NCBI GenBank assembly: GCA_003255065.1 | Contig: QAOA01005518.1 | Coordinates: forward strand, 1-64,000 | DNA length: 64,000 bases | Reading direction: 5' to 3' | DNA from: Cercis canadensis | Lineage: Eukaryota; Streptophyta; Magnoliopsida; Fabales; Fabaceae | Part shown: positions 54,930 to 64,000 of the stretch, piece after piece | Layout of the letters: the number at the start of each line of letters is the position of its first letter | Position numbering within the stretch: position 1 is the first letter of the stretch | Notes under the pieces: model-generated | What the model was told of the DNA's origin: nothing | The model's database searches: none | Seen by the model: the letters and a program-made list of their open reading frames with translations, nothing else | Position numbers and translations under genes: made by a program

Positions 54930-56619
54930 ATGGATAGAAAAAGTGAAGCGGGAAATCAAGCTTTTACACTCTGTGCTATGCAGCAGCACTTTGAGCGCAT
55001 CAACTTGAGGTTTGATGAGATGCATGACAGAATGGATAGATATGAAAACGATTTGCAAGGGAGGCAGCCACCTAGAGCTCATGAAGTAAGGAGGAGAAAT
55101 AGGAGGGTTGTTGAGGAGGATGAAGAAGGAAGTAGTCAAAGTGATTCCGATGTCCAAGGCAACTTTGCTAGACCTAATAGGGAAGAAAGAAGAAAAAGAC
55201 CTGCACATGTCAACCATGACTTGGGTGATCGAAGTAATTCTGAAGACCATTATTGGTTTGCTAGACATGATCGGAGAGAAAGAAGAGCAAGACAACCCTA
55301 AGTGGACCGAGATATAAATGACATTAAAATGAAAATTTCATCATTTCAAGGAAGGAATGACCCGAAGGCCTAGATTGGGAGAAGAATGTAGAGCATGTGT
55401 TTGATTGCCATCGTTATTCCAAAGAAAAGAATATGAAACTAGCTATCGTGGAGTTAACGGATTATGCCATCATTTGGTAGGACTAACTTGTGCTGAATAG
55501 AAGAAGAAGCCATGAGAGGACATGAAAGCCATCATAAGGAAGAGGTTCATACCAAGCCACTACTACCGGAATCTCTTTTAAAAGTTACAAGGTCTAACCC
55601 AAGGCTCTAGGAGTGTAGAGGACTATCACAAGGAGATGGATGTTGTTATGATTAGGGTCGATATAGAGGAGGACCGTGGGGCCACTATGGCTAGGTTCTT
55701 GTATGGTTTGAATAGAGACATCGTCAATGTGGTAGAGCTGCACCATTATGTAGAGTTGGAGGACATGGTGTACATGACTATGAAAATAGAGAGGTAACTA
55801 AAGAGAAAGAATTCCTCAATGTTCAATTTGGGTTCCTCTTCACCATGGAAACCGAATTGGCAAAGGGATGATGAAGGTGTTGCCAAACCTAGGGCTAAAA
55901 CATCCAAGACTCACAAAGATGAAGACAATCAAGCCAAGGCTAAGACCGATTATCAACCTTCAAGAAATAAAGACATCAAATGCTTCAAGTGTTTAGGAAA
56001 GGGATACATTGCTTCCCAATGTCCAAACAATAAGGTAATGATCCTTAAGGGAGATGGAGCTATTGAAACCAAGGGAGAATCAGAGGAAGAATCCATGTCA
56101 TCCTTAGAAGACGCTAATGAAGGCATGGAGTATCCCGTGGAGGGAGAGTTGTTAGTCATAAGGCGAGCCCTTAACTCACAAATGAATGAGGATGAAGTAG
56201 TGCAGCGGAGCAACATTTTTCATACTAGATGCTACATCAATGGTAATGTTTGTAGTATGATAATTGAAGATGGTAGCTATTCTAAGGTAGCTAGCACTAC
56301 TGTGGTTGAAAAGCTGAATCTTACTACTTTGAAACACCTTAGGCCATATAAGTTGCATTGGTTGAATGAGTGTTGAGAAGTTAAAGTAAGTGAACAAGTG
56401 CTTCTCTCATTCTCTCTTGAGAAGTACAAGGATGAGGTTTTATGTGATGTAGTGCCTATGCATTCCAGGCACATTCTTTTGGGCCGTCCTTGGCAATATG
56501 ATAGACGTGTCCTACATGACAGTTACACCAATCGGTACTCCTTTGTCATGAATGAGCAACTTATCACTCTTGTACCATTGACTCCTAAGCAAGTGCTCGA
56601 TGATCAAGAGAGACTTTAA
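54930..56619 (+). pseudogene. gag: Gag-protease of the deleted gypsy element
   Basis: Starts MDRKSEAGNQAF at 54930 with a coiled-coil leader (HFERINLRFDEMHDRMDRYE), then, through frameshifts at about 55300-55500, the capsid core (ISSFQGRNDPKA, KLQGLTQGSRSVEDYHKEMD, ARFLYGLNRDIVNVVELHHY). In frame 1 from 55819 comes the zinc knuckle CFKCLGKGYIASQC, in which the conserved His is Tyr. The protease follows: ARG-rich linker, CYINGNVCSMIIEDGSYSKV, and DVVPMHSRHILLGRPWQYDR. The active site IIDGGS of relatives is IIEDGS here, so the catalytic Asp is replaced. A TGA at about 56374 interrupts. Proteins like this package element RNA; this copy cannot be functional. Confidence 0.87.
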
Positions 56620-56975
56620 AGGGAAATTGAAACAAAGAAAGAGAGTGAAAAATGGAAGAATATTGCAGAGGCCGAGAGTAGTGTAAAAAGAGATGGAAAA
56701 TAGGAGAAAAAGAGACAAAATTCGAGTGTATGCGTGAAGCAAAGTGAGGTCAAGAGAGCACTTTTTTGTTTTAGCACTAACATTCTTGATCCTTCTCTAC
56801 CTAGTGTTGTTATGCCTTTTTCACAAGATTTTGAAGATGGTTTCCTAACTAGGAAAATGTGTGGTAAGATAGTGGTCTTTGAAACAAGAGATTGGGTTCA
56901 AAATCACATTGAATTGTTTTCAAGGATCAATGATGGTGATGATTCGACGATGAATCCTTTCGAAGAGTGGAGGAA
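56620..56975 (+). pseudogene. Pol deletion junction and polypurine tract
   Basis: In the same frame: linker KKESEKWKNIAEAESSVKRD, SEVKRALFCFSTNILDPSLP, then FSQDFEDGF, which is the start of pol just before RT (relatives: FEDVFPEE). About 35 codons later the frame reads NPFEEW, resembling the end of the gypsy integrase (NPFQEGEDD). So RT, RNase H and integrase, normally about 3 kb, are missing between roughly 56840 and 56950. GAAGAGTGGAGGAA at 56962-56975 abuts the 3' LTR and serves as polypurine tract. Confidence 0.7.
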
Positions 56976-57778
56976 TGATGACAATCAAAGAAGCACCATC
57001 AAGACTCAAAATGAACCATGGTAAGCAAAGAAGATGCAAGCGGCTTTTGGAGGGTCGTTTGAGAAGATTATGGCTCAAGGATCAAGCCTAGATGGAAGAC
57101 AAAGGATGCACGCTCAATTGAGGTTTTGGAAGACATAAATGTTGAAAAAGGACAGGACTCAAGCGCCCCAGCGCCCAAGCAACATAAAAGGGACAAAGGT
57201 AGAACACCCCAACGCTCCATGGTCTGCACCCCAATGCCTAAAGATTTTTCCTCTTGCACACGTTTTTGTTTCCTTGTTTGAATGGGCTCCGAATTTAGTT
57301 CTTTTTGGGCCCAAATTTTAATGTAATTCATCTATGTTTATTTCCTTTCTAGTTAGTGAACTTCCTAAGGTCTTAGGCCTTGTTTATTGGACTTAAGCTT
57401 TTTCACCCATTTAGGATAATTAGGTTTTGTTTTGGCTTTAAAGGGAGACTATTCCCCTTGTGATAGTCAGAATTCAAAATTTGGTGAAAAGTTGAGAGAT
57501 TTTCTACTTTCTTAGTTCTTTTGAAGAACTCTAAGAACTTATCAAGAACCCTAGGTTCTTGTGGCGTTCAATCCAAGACTTATGACTCACCCCTATCCTC
57601 TATTGAGTTTGGCATGTATATATTTCCTGGATACCTTTGGTTCCCACTTTGCTAAGTGACGAGTCAAGGCGCTATTTGTTTTGATTTTCGTTTATGGACT
57701 TTGATTGGACGTTCTTGGGCATTTGAATCTCTCCTAATTGTTGTTTGGTCTTGAGGCAAGTCCAAGAGGTTCACATTA
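56976..57778 (+). repeat. 3' LTR of the deleted gypsy element
   Basis: About 803 bases, TGATGACAATCAAAG to GAGGTTCACATTA, aligned with 53130-53944. The last bases read TTA where the 5' LTR has TCA. Confidence 0.85.
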
Positions 57779-58721
57779 ATTTAGGCCATTATTGTTTAGT
57801 TTGGTCCTTTTCTAGCTAACCTTATGAATAATATTTTATCCTTAGCATACCCTATTGAGCTTAAATTAGCATGTTTCTTTATCACCTACACTGATCCTAA
57901 CCCTTTTTATGATCTTTTGACTTGAACCTTTCACCTAAAGCACATAATAAATTTTAAAGAACATCTAGAGCTAGGAATATTAGGAAAGATGGGTGGAGAA
58001 AATAAAAGAAAAATATCATTACAATTGTCAACAAATAAATGAAAAGTAAAGTGCTACATCCCTACTGAAAAGAAAAAAATATGTGCATTGAAAAGAAAAA
58101 GAAAGAAAATAATGTCTTAAAAAGCAAAATGTATGGGATGTGGTTGCCCAAAATAGCAAAAATGTTATTGGTGTATGGCAAAGTAAAGAAGATAACAAGT
58201 TTTAGGGTGTTAGAATTGAAAAGATGGGTGCTCTTGAGATTTGCTCTAAACTAAAATTGTGTGGTAGGTGAACTAAGCCACATTGTTGTCTATTATCCTA
58301 CCATAACCCCACCACACATTACAAGCCTATCAAAAGTTCTTTTGATCAATTATGTTGTGATTTTCCTACATTAGTGGAGATTGACATGAAAGCAAGCATA
58401 TTGGATTATGGATTTTTAAATAAGATATTATTATATGTGAGCGTGTTTGCATAATCTGATTTAAATGTAAAGAGTATGGTAAGAAATGACTATATTTACA
58501 CACACCGAGGAAATTTTGGTAGATGAGATCAACTTTTGGGTTGACATTATTCACACTCATGACATCTTGAATTTTTCTTGAAGTGGTGCCTAATTGAAAT
58601 CTTTGAGGTCTGTATGGTTAGTAGATTAATTTTTCACTATGTAGTTAGTTTTTGAGTAAATTTTAATTTTTCTTTTTCTCTTTGCTTGAGGACAAGTAAA
58701 ATGTTAAGTTTGAGGGTTTTT
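57779..58721 (+). other. 3' non-coding end of another gypsy element
   Basis: No coding frame. It ends with TTTGCTTGAGGACAAGTAAA ATGTTAAGTTTGAGGGTTTTT, the GAGGACAAGCAAA...AAGTTTGGGGG motif typical just before the 3' LTR in Tat/Athila-type elements. CACACATTACAAGCC near 58312 is also common there. The left edge joins the previous LTR with no duplication, so the rest of this element is missing. Confidence 0.6.
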
Positions 58722-59956
58722 TGTTGAATGGGGTTTATACCCATTCTTTAGGTATCTTTAGCTTAATATTTTGTATGTTTATTTAGTAATTTTTAGTATT
58801 AAATATTGTGTTTTTGTTATTTGTGTAGGTTTAATTAAAATATAAAGACTTTGTTCTCTAAGGTGAAAAAGTGATAGATTATGGGTAATTTAGGCCGAGA
58901 GCAAGGGCCTCAGCGCACTAAACAAAGAGCTGCAATGTCTATAGTATGAATTAGAATTCACCAAGCCAAGGGCCCCTGCGCCCAATTTCGAAGGCCTCTA
59001 CGCCCATACCTTCAAGTCAAGGGCCTCTGCGCCATGCACTCCTCTCAGATAGAGAAGAAATGCCTCAGCGCTTGTCCTCTAGCGCCCCTATGTCCTTATT
59101 CGTGCAACGCCCTCTACCAAGAGCCTCAATGCTACCATTGGGTTTTTCTCCAGTAAAGGCAAAGAGGAAGGGCAGAGGCGTCACTTTATGAGAGCAACTG
59201 TGTTCATGGACTTCAACTTGAAGAGCCTTAGCGCTGAGCCTCTGTTCTTTTAGGCGGTGGATTTATTTCCTAGTTTAATTAGGACTTTTGCAATATAATA
59301 TAAATATGACTCTTAGTTTTTAGAAAAGGAGGTTGGAGACTTTTATTCTAGATGTGTTTTGAGAGCGAAAGAGAGCAAGGTGAAGAGGGAAGCAAGGAAT
59401 GGTGACAAAAAATCTTGGCTTCTACACTGAATCTCCCTTTCATCCATGTCTACAACTTCTCTAATTATGTTTTATTTTATAGTTATGAACTAATTTCTTT
59501 CTAGGGCTACGATGTTGCCTAACTATAAATGGTTATAATTTCTTTTAGAATTAATTTATGATTTATCTTTTCTACTTGAGTGTTTATCTCTGTACTTCAT
59601 GTCTCTAATAGCTTGAACACAAATTAGTTGATAGGTTAATCACAATGAGACCGAAAGGAGATTTATATGTCTAGTTCAATAGGATAAATACCATAGGTTG
59701 CATGTAGGATAGAAATATACTTCCATGGTATGTGTAGTCAATTAAAGAGATCCATAGAATTAAATGAATTCTCTAGTTATTCGTAATTCACATAGGAATA
59801 TAGTGAGTTCATAACTTGGGAATATTTTCGTTAGACCTTAGGAGAGGCTAATGAATAAAAGCTAGCAATTAAAAAGATAAATCTGGATTAAGGAAATAAA
59901 TAATGAAAACTGGGATTAGTTATGGTGAAATCGAAAATCCTAGACTTTTTCTCTTC
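58722..59956 (+). mobile_element. LTR of a gypsy element inserted in Copia RNase H
   Basis: Starts TGTTGAATGGGGTTTATACC right after the polypurine stretch and runs about 1.24 kb to the Copia RNase H reading at about 59957. GC-rich islands with GGGCCTCAGCGC / GGGCCTCTGCGCC words lie at 58895-59060. The right boundary is set by where Copia coding begins (KQQLVDYG); a TSD cannot be tested because the left part is missing. Confidence 0.6.
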
Positions 59957-60236
59957 GAAACAACAATTGGTTGACTATGGTATTTTTCTAGACAAAATTC
60001 CTTCGCTTTGTGATAATACTGGTGCTATCAATATTGGTAGAAATCCAGTTTAGCATTCTAGGACCAAGCATATAGACATCAAGCATCATTTTCTTAGGGA
60101 TCATGTCATTAAGAGTGATATAGAACTATCTTTTGCTAGCATTGATGATCAAATTGCTTATATTTTTACAAAAGCTTTAGCTAAAGATAGATTTTGCTTT
60201 CTTAGACATGAACTAGGAATGTTGAACTTGTCCTGA
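59957..60236 (+). pseudogene. Copia RNase H C-terminus (SIRE type), plus strand
   Basis: Reads KQQLVDYGIFLDKIPSLCDN, TGAINIGRNPV, stop, HSRTKHIDIKHHFLRDHVIK, DDQIAYIFTKALAKDRFCFL, RHELGMLNLS, TGA at 60234. This is the end of Copia pol, homologous to the minus-strand copy at 51966-52270. The Gln of NPVQHSRTKH is TAG in both copies. The usual IADIFTK is IAYIFTK, so the last RNase H acidic residue is lost. The upstream part was removed by the gypsy LTR insertion and rearrangement. Followed by a 600-base spacer and the extra ORF. Confidence 0.9.
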
Positions 60237-60848
60237 TGAGACGTGGCTGTTTACATTTTGTTTGTACATATACATATTATTTTCCCTCTTTTTTATTTAT
60301 ATGTTGTCAAGAAAAGGCTAGTTAATGTTCAATTTAACTTTGTATGCTTCTAGAAATTTGGCAAAGATATCTGAAATATTTAGACAAAATTATTTTGCCC
60401 AAAACCAGTTTTAAAGCTCTGAAATATTTTTTTGGGCTGCCAAACATTTTTTTTAAACCTATAATCATGCTAGGCCTTTTATTTTAAAAGGATCCAGTCA
60501 ATTTCTTCTATTAATGGGCTAATTAGGTTGGTTTGTTTCTTTAAAAGTCTTTATTTCTTTCAAGTGGGCTGGTTTAATACCTTAATGTTTTGTTTGGGCC
60601 TGCGTTTTCTGGCCTTTGGCCAAAATGCGCGTTTCATTAAACTGCCCCATCAAAACGCTCGTTTTGCTCCCTCTCTTCCCTACTTCACCTTTCTTGTTCC
60701 TCATTTTGAATTTTGCTTCCCAATTCCCTGCATTTTCTGCATTTTTCTCTCCATCTTCCTCACATGTTCTTTTTCTCTATTTTGGGTGTGTGCCAATCTC
60801 TTCCTTAATCTCTGCATCGTGTAGGAAGGCAACCATCTATTTAATGTT

Positions 60849-61590
60849 ATGGATAAGAAAGTAAGTCAAAGACTGATGGCTAAGACTAAAGACAAGGAAA
60901 ATGCTCATTGTTCCCATGGAGAACCAATCTCCATCCCTTATTCTTCCTTTTCAGATGACCAAATAGAGATTGAATCTCTTATCAAGAGAGCTTGAAGGTC
61001 TGCTGGAAAGCTAGACAAAGGGAAAGGTAAAATGTTTGACCTTAAACCATCTTCTCCTTCTGCAATGCCTAAACCAGAGGGTTCCTTAAACCCTAGACCT
61101 CCCATTGCAAAACCTATCTCTGAGAAACTGGTTCCATTTTCTTTTGCTTGAAGGCCTTTTTCCTTCTGAACCCTTCTCACCAACCTCAACTCCACCTCTT
61201 TCCCTCATTCCCAAAGGCTCAATCACACCTTCACCCGTAATCTCTCCATCACCTACTCCTTTTTCCTCCTCTGCTACTGAGGAAATATTCATTCTTGAAC
61301 CAAACCATTCATCTGATTCTAAATTAGAATTTGAATCCTAATCTGAACCAGTGCATGCTTCATCCTCTGAAATAGAAACTGAATTTGAACTAGAACATGT
61401 GCCTGTGCTTGAGCCTGAACCAAAAGTTCACCCAGTTCCTTTTGCCAAGCCCAGAAAATTCAAAATGTTGGCCAAAAAGACTACATTAACCCTGAGGGAA
61501 AAAACTCCAAAATCTATAAGGCCCTTTACTCCTCTATTTGAAAATCAAGTTGCTGAGGAAAACTTCAAAAAATCTTATGAAACTAGGTGA
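60849..61590 (+). pseudogene. Extra 3' ORF of the plus-strand Copia element, N-terminal half
   Basis: From ATG 60849: MDKKVSQRLMAKTKDKENAH, SSFSDDQIEIESLIKRA, stop, SAGKLDKGKGKMFDLKPSSP, a Pro/Ser-rich region (PISEKLVPF; after a frame change PPLSLIPKGSITPSPVIS), an acidic Glu-Pro stretch (ETEFELEHVPVLEPEPKVHP) and KTTLTLREKTPKSIRPFTPL, ending SYETR and TGA at 61588. Low-complexity and disordered-looking. The frame continues across the Athila solo LTR: removing 61599-63027 and one GTACC gives IVPDCLITWESKN in register. It lies downstream of pol as in SIRE/Maximus elements. Function unknown; no signal peptide or transmembrane segment seen. Confidence 0.68.
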
Positions 61591-61598
61591 ATAGTACC

Positions 61599-63027
61599 AG
61601 ATGAACACACTTTTTATACAATAGTTATCCCTCATATTTAGTCTTTTAAATCTCTTTTAGGCTGAATTGAGTAGACTTGGACCTCATTTCATGACTTTGG
61701 ATCCAATTGTGCCTAATTGCATTTTTCAGCAATACTGAGCATTTTATGCTGTCTCTGTGTTTCATGCATATCTTTAGTTATGGATGTCTAAAAATTCCGA
61801 GTCATACCTTGTAGGAAATCTGAGAGAATTATCTACAACTTTCATTCAGGGCTCCAAAGCCAATTCGGATGTCCAAAAGGTCATATGCCGCATGGAAGCC
61901 AGAGAAGACATGCTGTCACAGGATCCTGACCTACATGCAGTGTTTGGGCCATAACTTAGCTGTAGATGTCATATGGACTTGAAACTGGTCCCATTGGAAA
62001 TCTAACAGACAGAGATTCAATTTTTATGAAGATTGGTTCACCAGAGTTTATATTTTAGATGGTCTAATTTGCTGTCGAAGTTGGCTGATGGTTACAGAAA
62101 CCTGTTGGCACTTAAATGGGCCTAACTTCCTCATGACAAGTCCAAATGAGCCCAAACCAAAGCCCAATTAAAGCTAAGGCCCATGGGAATAAGTGTGCCC
62201 TAAGGGAAATTTAGGTGTGCATGTAATTTTGGAGGTCTATATGTTCAGAAAGGGGCAGCCGAAATTCATATTAGACACTTAGGATATTTTAGACAGCTTT
62301 TGAAGTTTCTTTAATCTTTAAGTTTTCTCTCTAGATATTTTGTAAGAACTTGGCTTCTCTTGTTCATGGAGGGCTAATTCATCAAATCAATCCAGGTTTT
62401 TGGCTGTTCTGATTATTGATTCTGATATTATGCTTTAATTTCTATTCATTCAATGATTAATCTACTTCTTGCTTCCTCTGAACTATTCTGTTTGAATTGT
62501 TAAATTTGAATTTGGATCTTCATGTGTGATTGCTTAATTGCATGTGAGTAAAGAGGAACTTAAAAGGTTAATTAATATTTCTAAGCTTTTGGATGGATTA
62601 ATTACCTTGGCTGGATCATGGACTTAGGTAAAACTGGACTTGAATGTTTGCGTAATTCATTTAGTCTTTGTTAAATCCGAATTCTGGTTGCTTAATCAGT
62701 GGACATCCATAGAGGACTGAGAGGCTTCTTGATGTTTTCTAAGGCCAAGAACATGGTTAATAATTGAATGGATCATTGGAAATCAAGGATGGATTAAAAT
62801 CAGAATCAGTTAAGACTTGGATTGGTTGTTTTCACTAAAGTTTACCACTTATAATTAATTTCTGTTAAACACTTAAATAAACAAAACCCCCTATTTATAT
62901 GTTCTTAAAATTGATTCATTAAATAGAATAATCCTTTTGTTCGACCTAGGGTTGCCTTATGCTACAAGTAGCTTTGGTAAACCAACCTTAAACTTTCACT
63001 AATTTGAGGAGCCTCGGCAGCTCATCA
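61599..63027 (+). mobile_element. Athila-family solo LTR, TSD GTACC
   Basis: 1429 bases from AGATGAACACAC (first base T mutated to A) to CGGCAGCTCATCA, with a perfect duplication GTACC (61594-61598 and 63028-63032). Collinear with the LTRs at 23833-25251 and 46783-48208. Inserted in the extra ORF of the plus-strand Copia element. Confidence 0.92.
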
Positions 63028-63722
63028 GTACCTGATTGCTTGATAACTTGGGAATCCAAGAACTCTTCCACCAAGGCAGTTGAGAGGATATTTGCAAAAA
63101 TGGGCTGGTCTGCTATGCTACAATTAGATGAACTAGTTTTATCAAAGGTAATAAGGCTCTTTTATGCACATTTACAACATTTGCAAGGTTCTAATTCTGG
63201 TATAATATATCTAAAATTGTATCTAGCTGGGGTAGAAATGATGTTGACTGAGAAATTATTCGCTAGCCTACTAGAATTACTTGTTAGAGGGGATTGTATA
63301 TTTGTTCATACGGTCTAGCCATCTGAACTACTTCCTTATGCTGATGCAATGGCATCAATTTGTGACTTTCTAGAAAATAGAGGCCACAGAAGACCTCCTT
63401 CATTCCACTATTTTGATCCCATAACTAGGACTTTAGCCAAAATAGTTACAACCCAGCTATTGTCTAGATTTGGAAGCCAAAGTGATTTCTCAACCCTTGA
63501 CCTATATGTGTTATACCATCTGAAGAACCAATTATCATTGAACCTCCTTCAGTTGATTTTGAACAATATGGCTTGGAATGTCAAAGGAACTAGGCTAAAA
63601 ATTAGTTTGCCATATGACATGCTAATTATTAAGATCTGCAAGCATTTCAAGGTGGATTTATCTCAATTCATTGCAGAACGTTTTCCATCCAAGTTAGTTC
63701 TCAAGAGAGCTCTATCACAACA
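63028..63722 (+). pseudogene. Extra 3' ORF of the plus-strand Copia element, C-terminal half
   Basis: Reads TKAVERIFAKMGWSAMLQLD, ELVLSKVIRLFYAHLQHLQG, IIYLKLYLAGVEMMLTEKLF, GDCIFVHTV, TAG at 63316, ELLPYADAMASICDFLENRG, DPITRTLAKIVTTQLLSRFG, LLQLILNNMAWNVKGTRLKI, SLPYDMLIIKICKHFKVDLS, AERFPSKLVLKRALSQH. Largely helical and otherwise open for about 230 codons. Homologous to 50548-51000 plus 28900-29733 on the minus strand. It resembles the plant 'putative plant transposon protein' family. Cut at about 63723 by an Ogre-type LTR. Confidence 0.75.
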
Positions 63723-64000
63723 TGTCTGGAGGTGGCCGCGACGCGGATGGTCGACTGAATTTTAGGAAAAAAAATGGAGTCGCCACCAATTGTTTAGGAA
63801 AATAGGATACAATTGGAAACCTTTTTTTTAAAAAAAAAAAAAAAAAANCCAGAGATGGGTTTAGTTTTTTTTTTTTAAAACGGTGTACGGACCAGAGATA
63901 GGTTTAGGAATCTATTTATGCGTGGAGAAGGTATTAGGCACCCCACAGCATCCGTCTAAAGATGATTATCCTAAATTAGCTATGCGAAGATAAGACAAGA
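63723..64000 (-). repeat. Ogre/Tat-like LTR end, running off the window
   Basis: On the minus strand the sequence includes GGGGTGCCTAATACCTTCTC, TTTCCAATTGTATCC, TTGGTGGCGACTCCATTTTT and CCATCCGCGTCGCGGCCACC, phrases shared with Ogre/Tat-type LTR ends. The order matches the Ogre-like LTR at 32230-32400 (AGACGGGTGTTGTGGG, then TTTTCCAACTG, then TGTGGCGACTTC). The left boundary, TGTCTGGAGG at 63723, is set by loss of Copia reading and is uncertain by about 20 bases. Poly-A and an N at 63848. Confidence 0.6.

Larger units (their letters stand above)
53130..57778 (+). mobile_element. Ty3/gypsy element lacking RT, RNase H and integrase
   Basis: LTRs 53130-53944 and 56976-57778 share TGATGA.AATCAA.GAAGCACC, AAGATGCAA.CGGCTT and GCTCAAGGATCAAGCCTAGA. 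Primer site TGGTATAAGAGC at 53947, gag-protease 54930-56619, a short tail, then the 3' LTR. The whole RT-to-integrase block is gone. The flanks do not form a TSD (ACATC before; ATTTA after), and the right flank does not continue the Copia RT that precedes the left LTR, so the right side has been rearranged. Gag wording resembles plant chromoviruses, but without integrase the clade cannot be settled. Confidence 0.83.

Noticed and set aside
60528-60864. Hydrophobic frames that could be an envelope signal or membrane segment
   Set aside because: They lie in the pol-to-extra-ORF spacer in a T-rich stretch, and are not in frame with the ATG at 60849 and not shared with the minus-strand copy.
1-64000. 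A new multi-gene system (defence, biosynthetic or signalling cluster)
   Set aside because: Every recognisable coding stretch belongs to transposable elements, a virus-like fragment, or broken host-gene pieces; nothing forms a coherent set of intact genes.

Overview
The window looks like a transposon-filled stretch of a flowering-plant nuclear genome, probably a eudicot. It is AT-rich with GC-richer islands inside retroelements. I see no intact host gene. Host-derived coding sequence is limited to a broken cytosolic-type tryptophan--tRNA ligase fragment at the left edge (1-425, minus, with a splice-competent intron) and a NAC-domain fragment (6615-6754, minus) lying inside a DNA transposon. 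Element boundaries below were placed by eye from terminal repeats, target-site duplications (TSDs), primer sites and protein motifs.

Left part (1-26.2 kb): a Copia-like solo LTR (5056-5729, TSD CTTGT). Next is a tRNA-derived SINE (6201-9100) split by a 2.7-kb PIF/Harbinger-like element (6252-8958, TSD TAA), itself broken at a TA microsatellite by a probable endogenous pararetrovirus fragment (7283-8648). A full-length Tat-lineage Ty3/gypsy element follows (10394-21305, TSD GCTCT). It has gag, protease, RT, two RNase H domains, integrase, two tandem-repeat arrays and a long antisense ORF. The antisense ORF is split by a divergent Athila-like LTR (18070-19526). Then come degenerate tandem repeats and a nest of a Mutator-like MITE, a solo LTR and an Athila solo LTR (23620-26196).

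Middle (26.9-53.1 kb): one deep nest. A SIRE-type Copia element on the minus strand (26880-53129) is interrupted in its extra 3' ORF by a non-autonomous Ogre/Tat-like element (29734-50542). The 3' LTR of that element contains a second Tat element on the minus strand (40216-48962). That second element contains an internally deleted Athila element (43321-48208). A hAT-type MITE sits in the Ogre-like gag, and a Mutator-like MITE with a perfect 9-bp TSD sits near the Copia 3' LTR.

Right part (53.1-64 kb): a Ty3/gypsy element that kept gag and protease but lost RT, RNase H and integrase (53130-57778); the 3' end and LTR of another gypsy element (57779-about 59956); the 3' end of a plus-strand SIRE-type Copia element (59957-63722) split by an Athila solo LTR (61599-63027, TSD GTACC); and an Ogre/Tat-like LTR running off the right edge.

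Most coding decay is in-frame stops of the kind made by C-to-T change (CAG/CAA/CGA/TGG to stop), with few frameshifts, as expected for silenced, cytosine-methylated elements. I found no CRISPR array, operon or convincing new system. The most interesting points are the pararetrovirus-like insert flanked by TA tracts, the antisense coiled-coil ORFs with a candidate promoter of their own, and the reconstructed nesting order.
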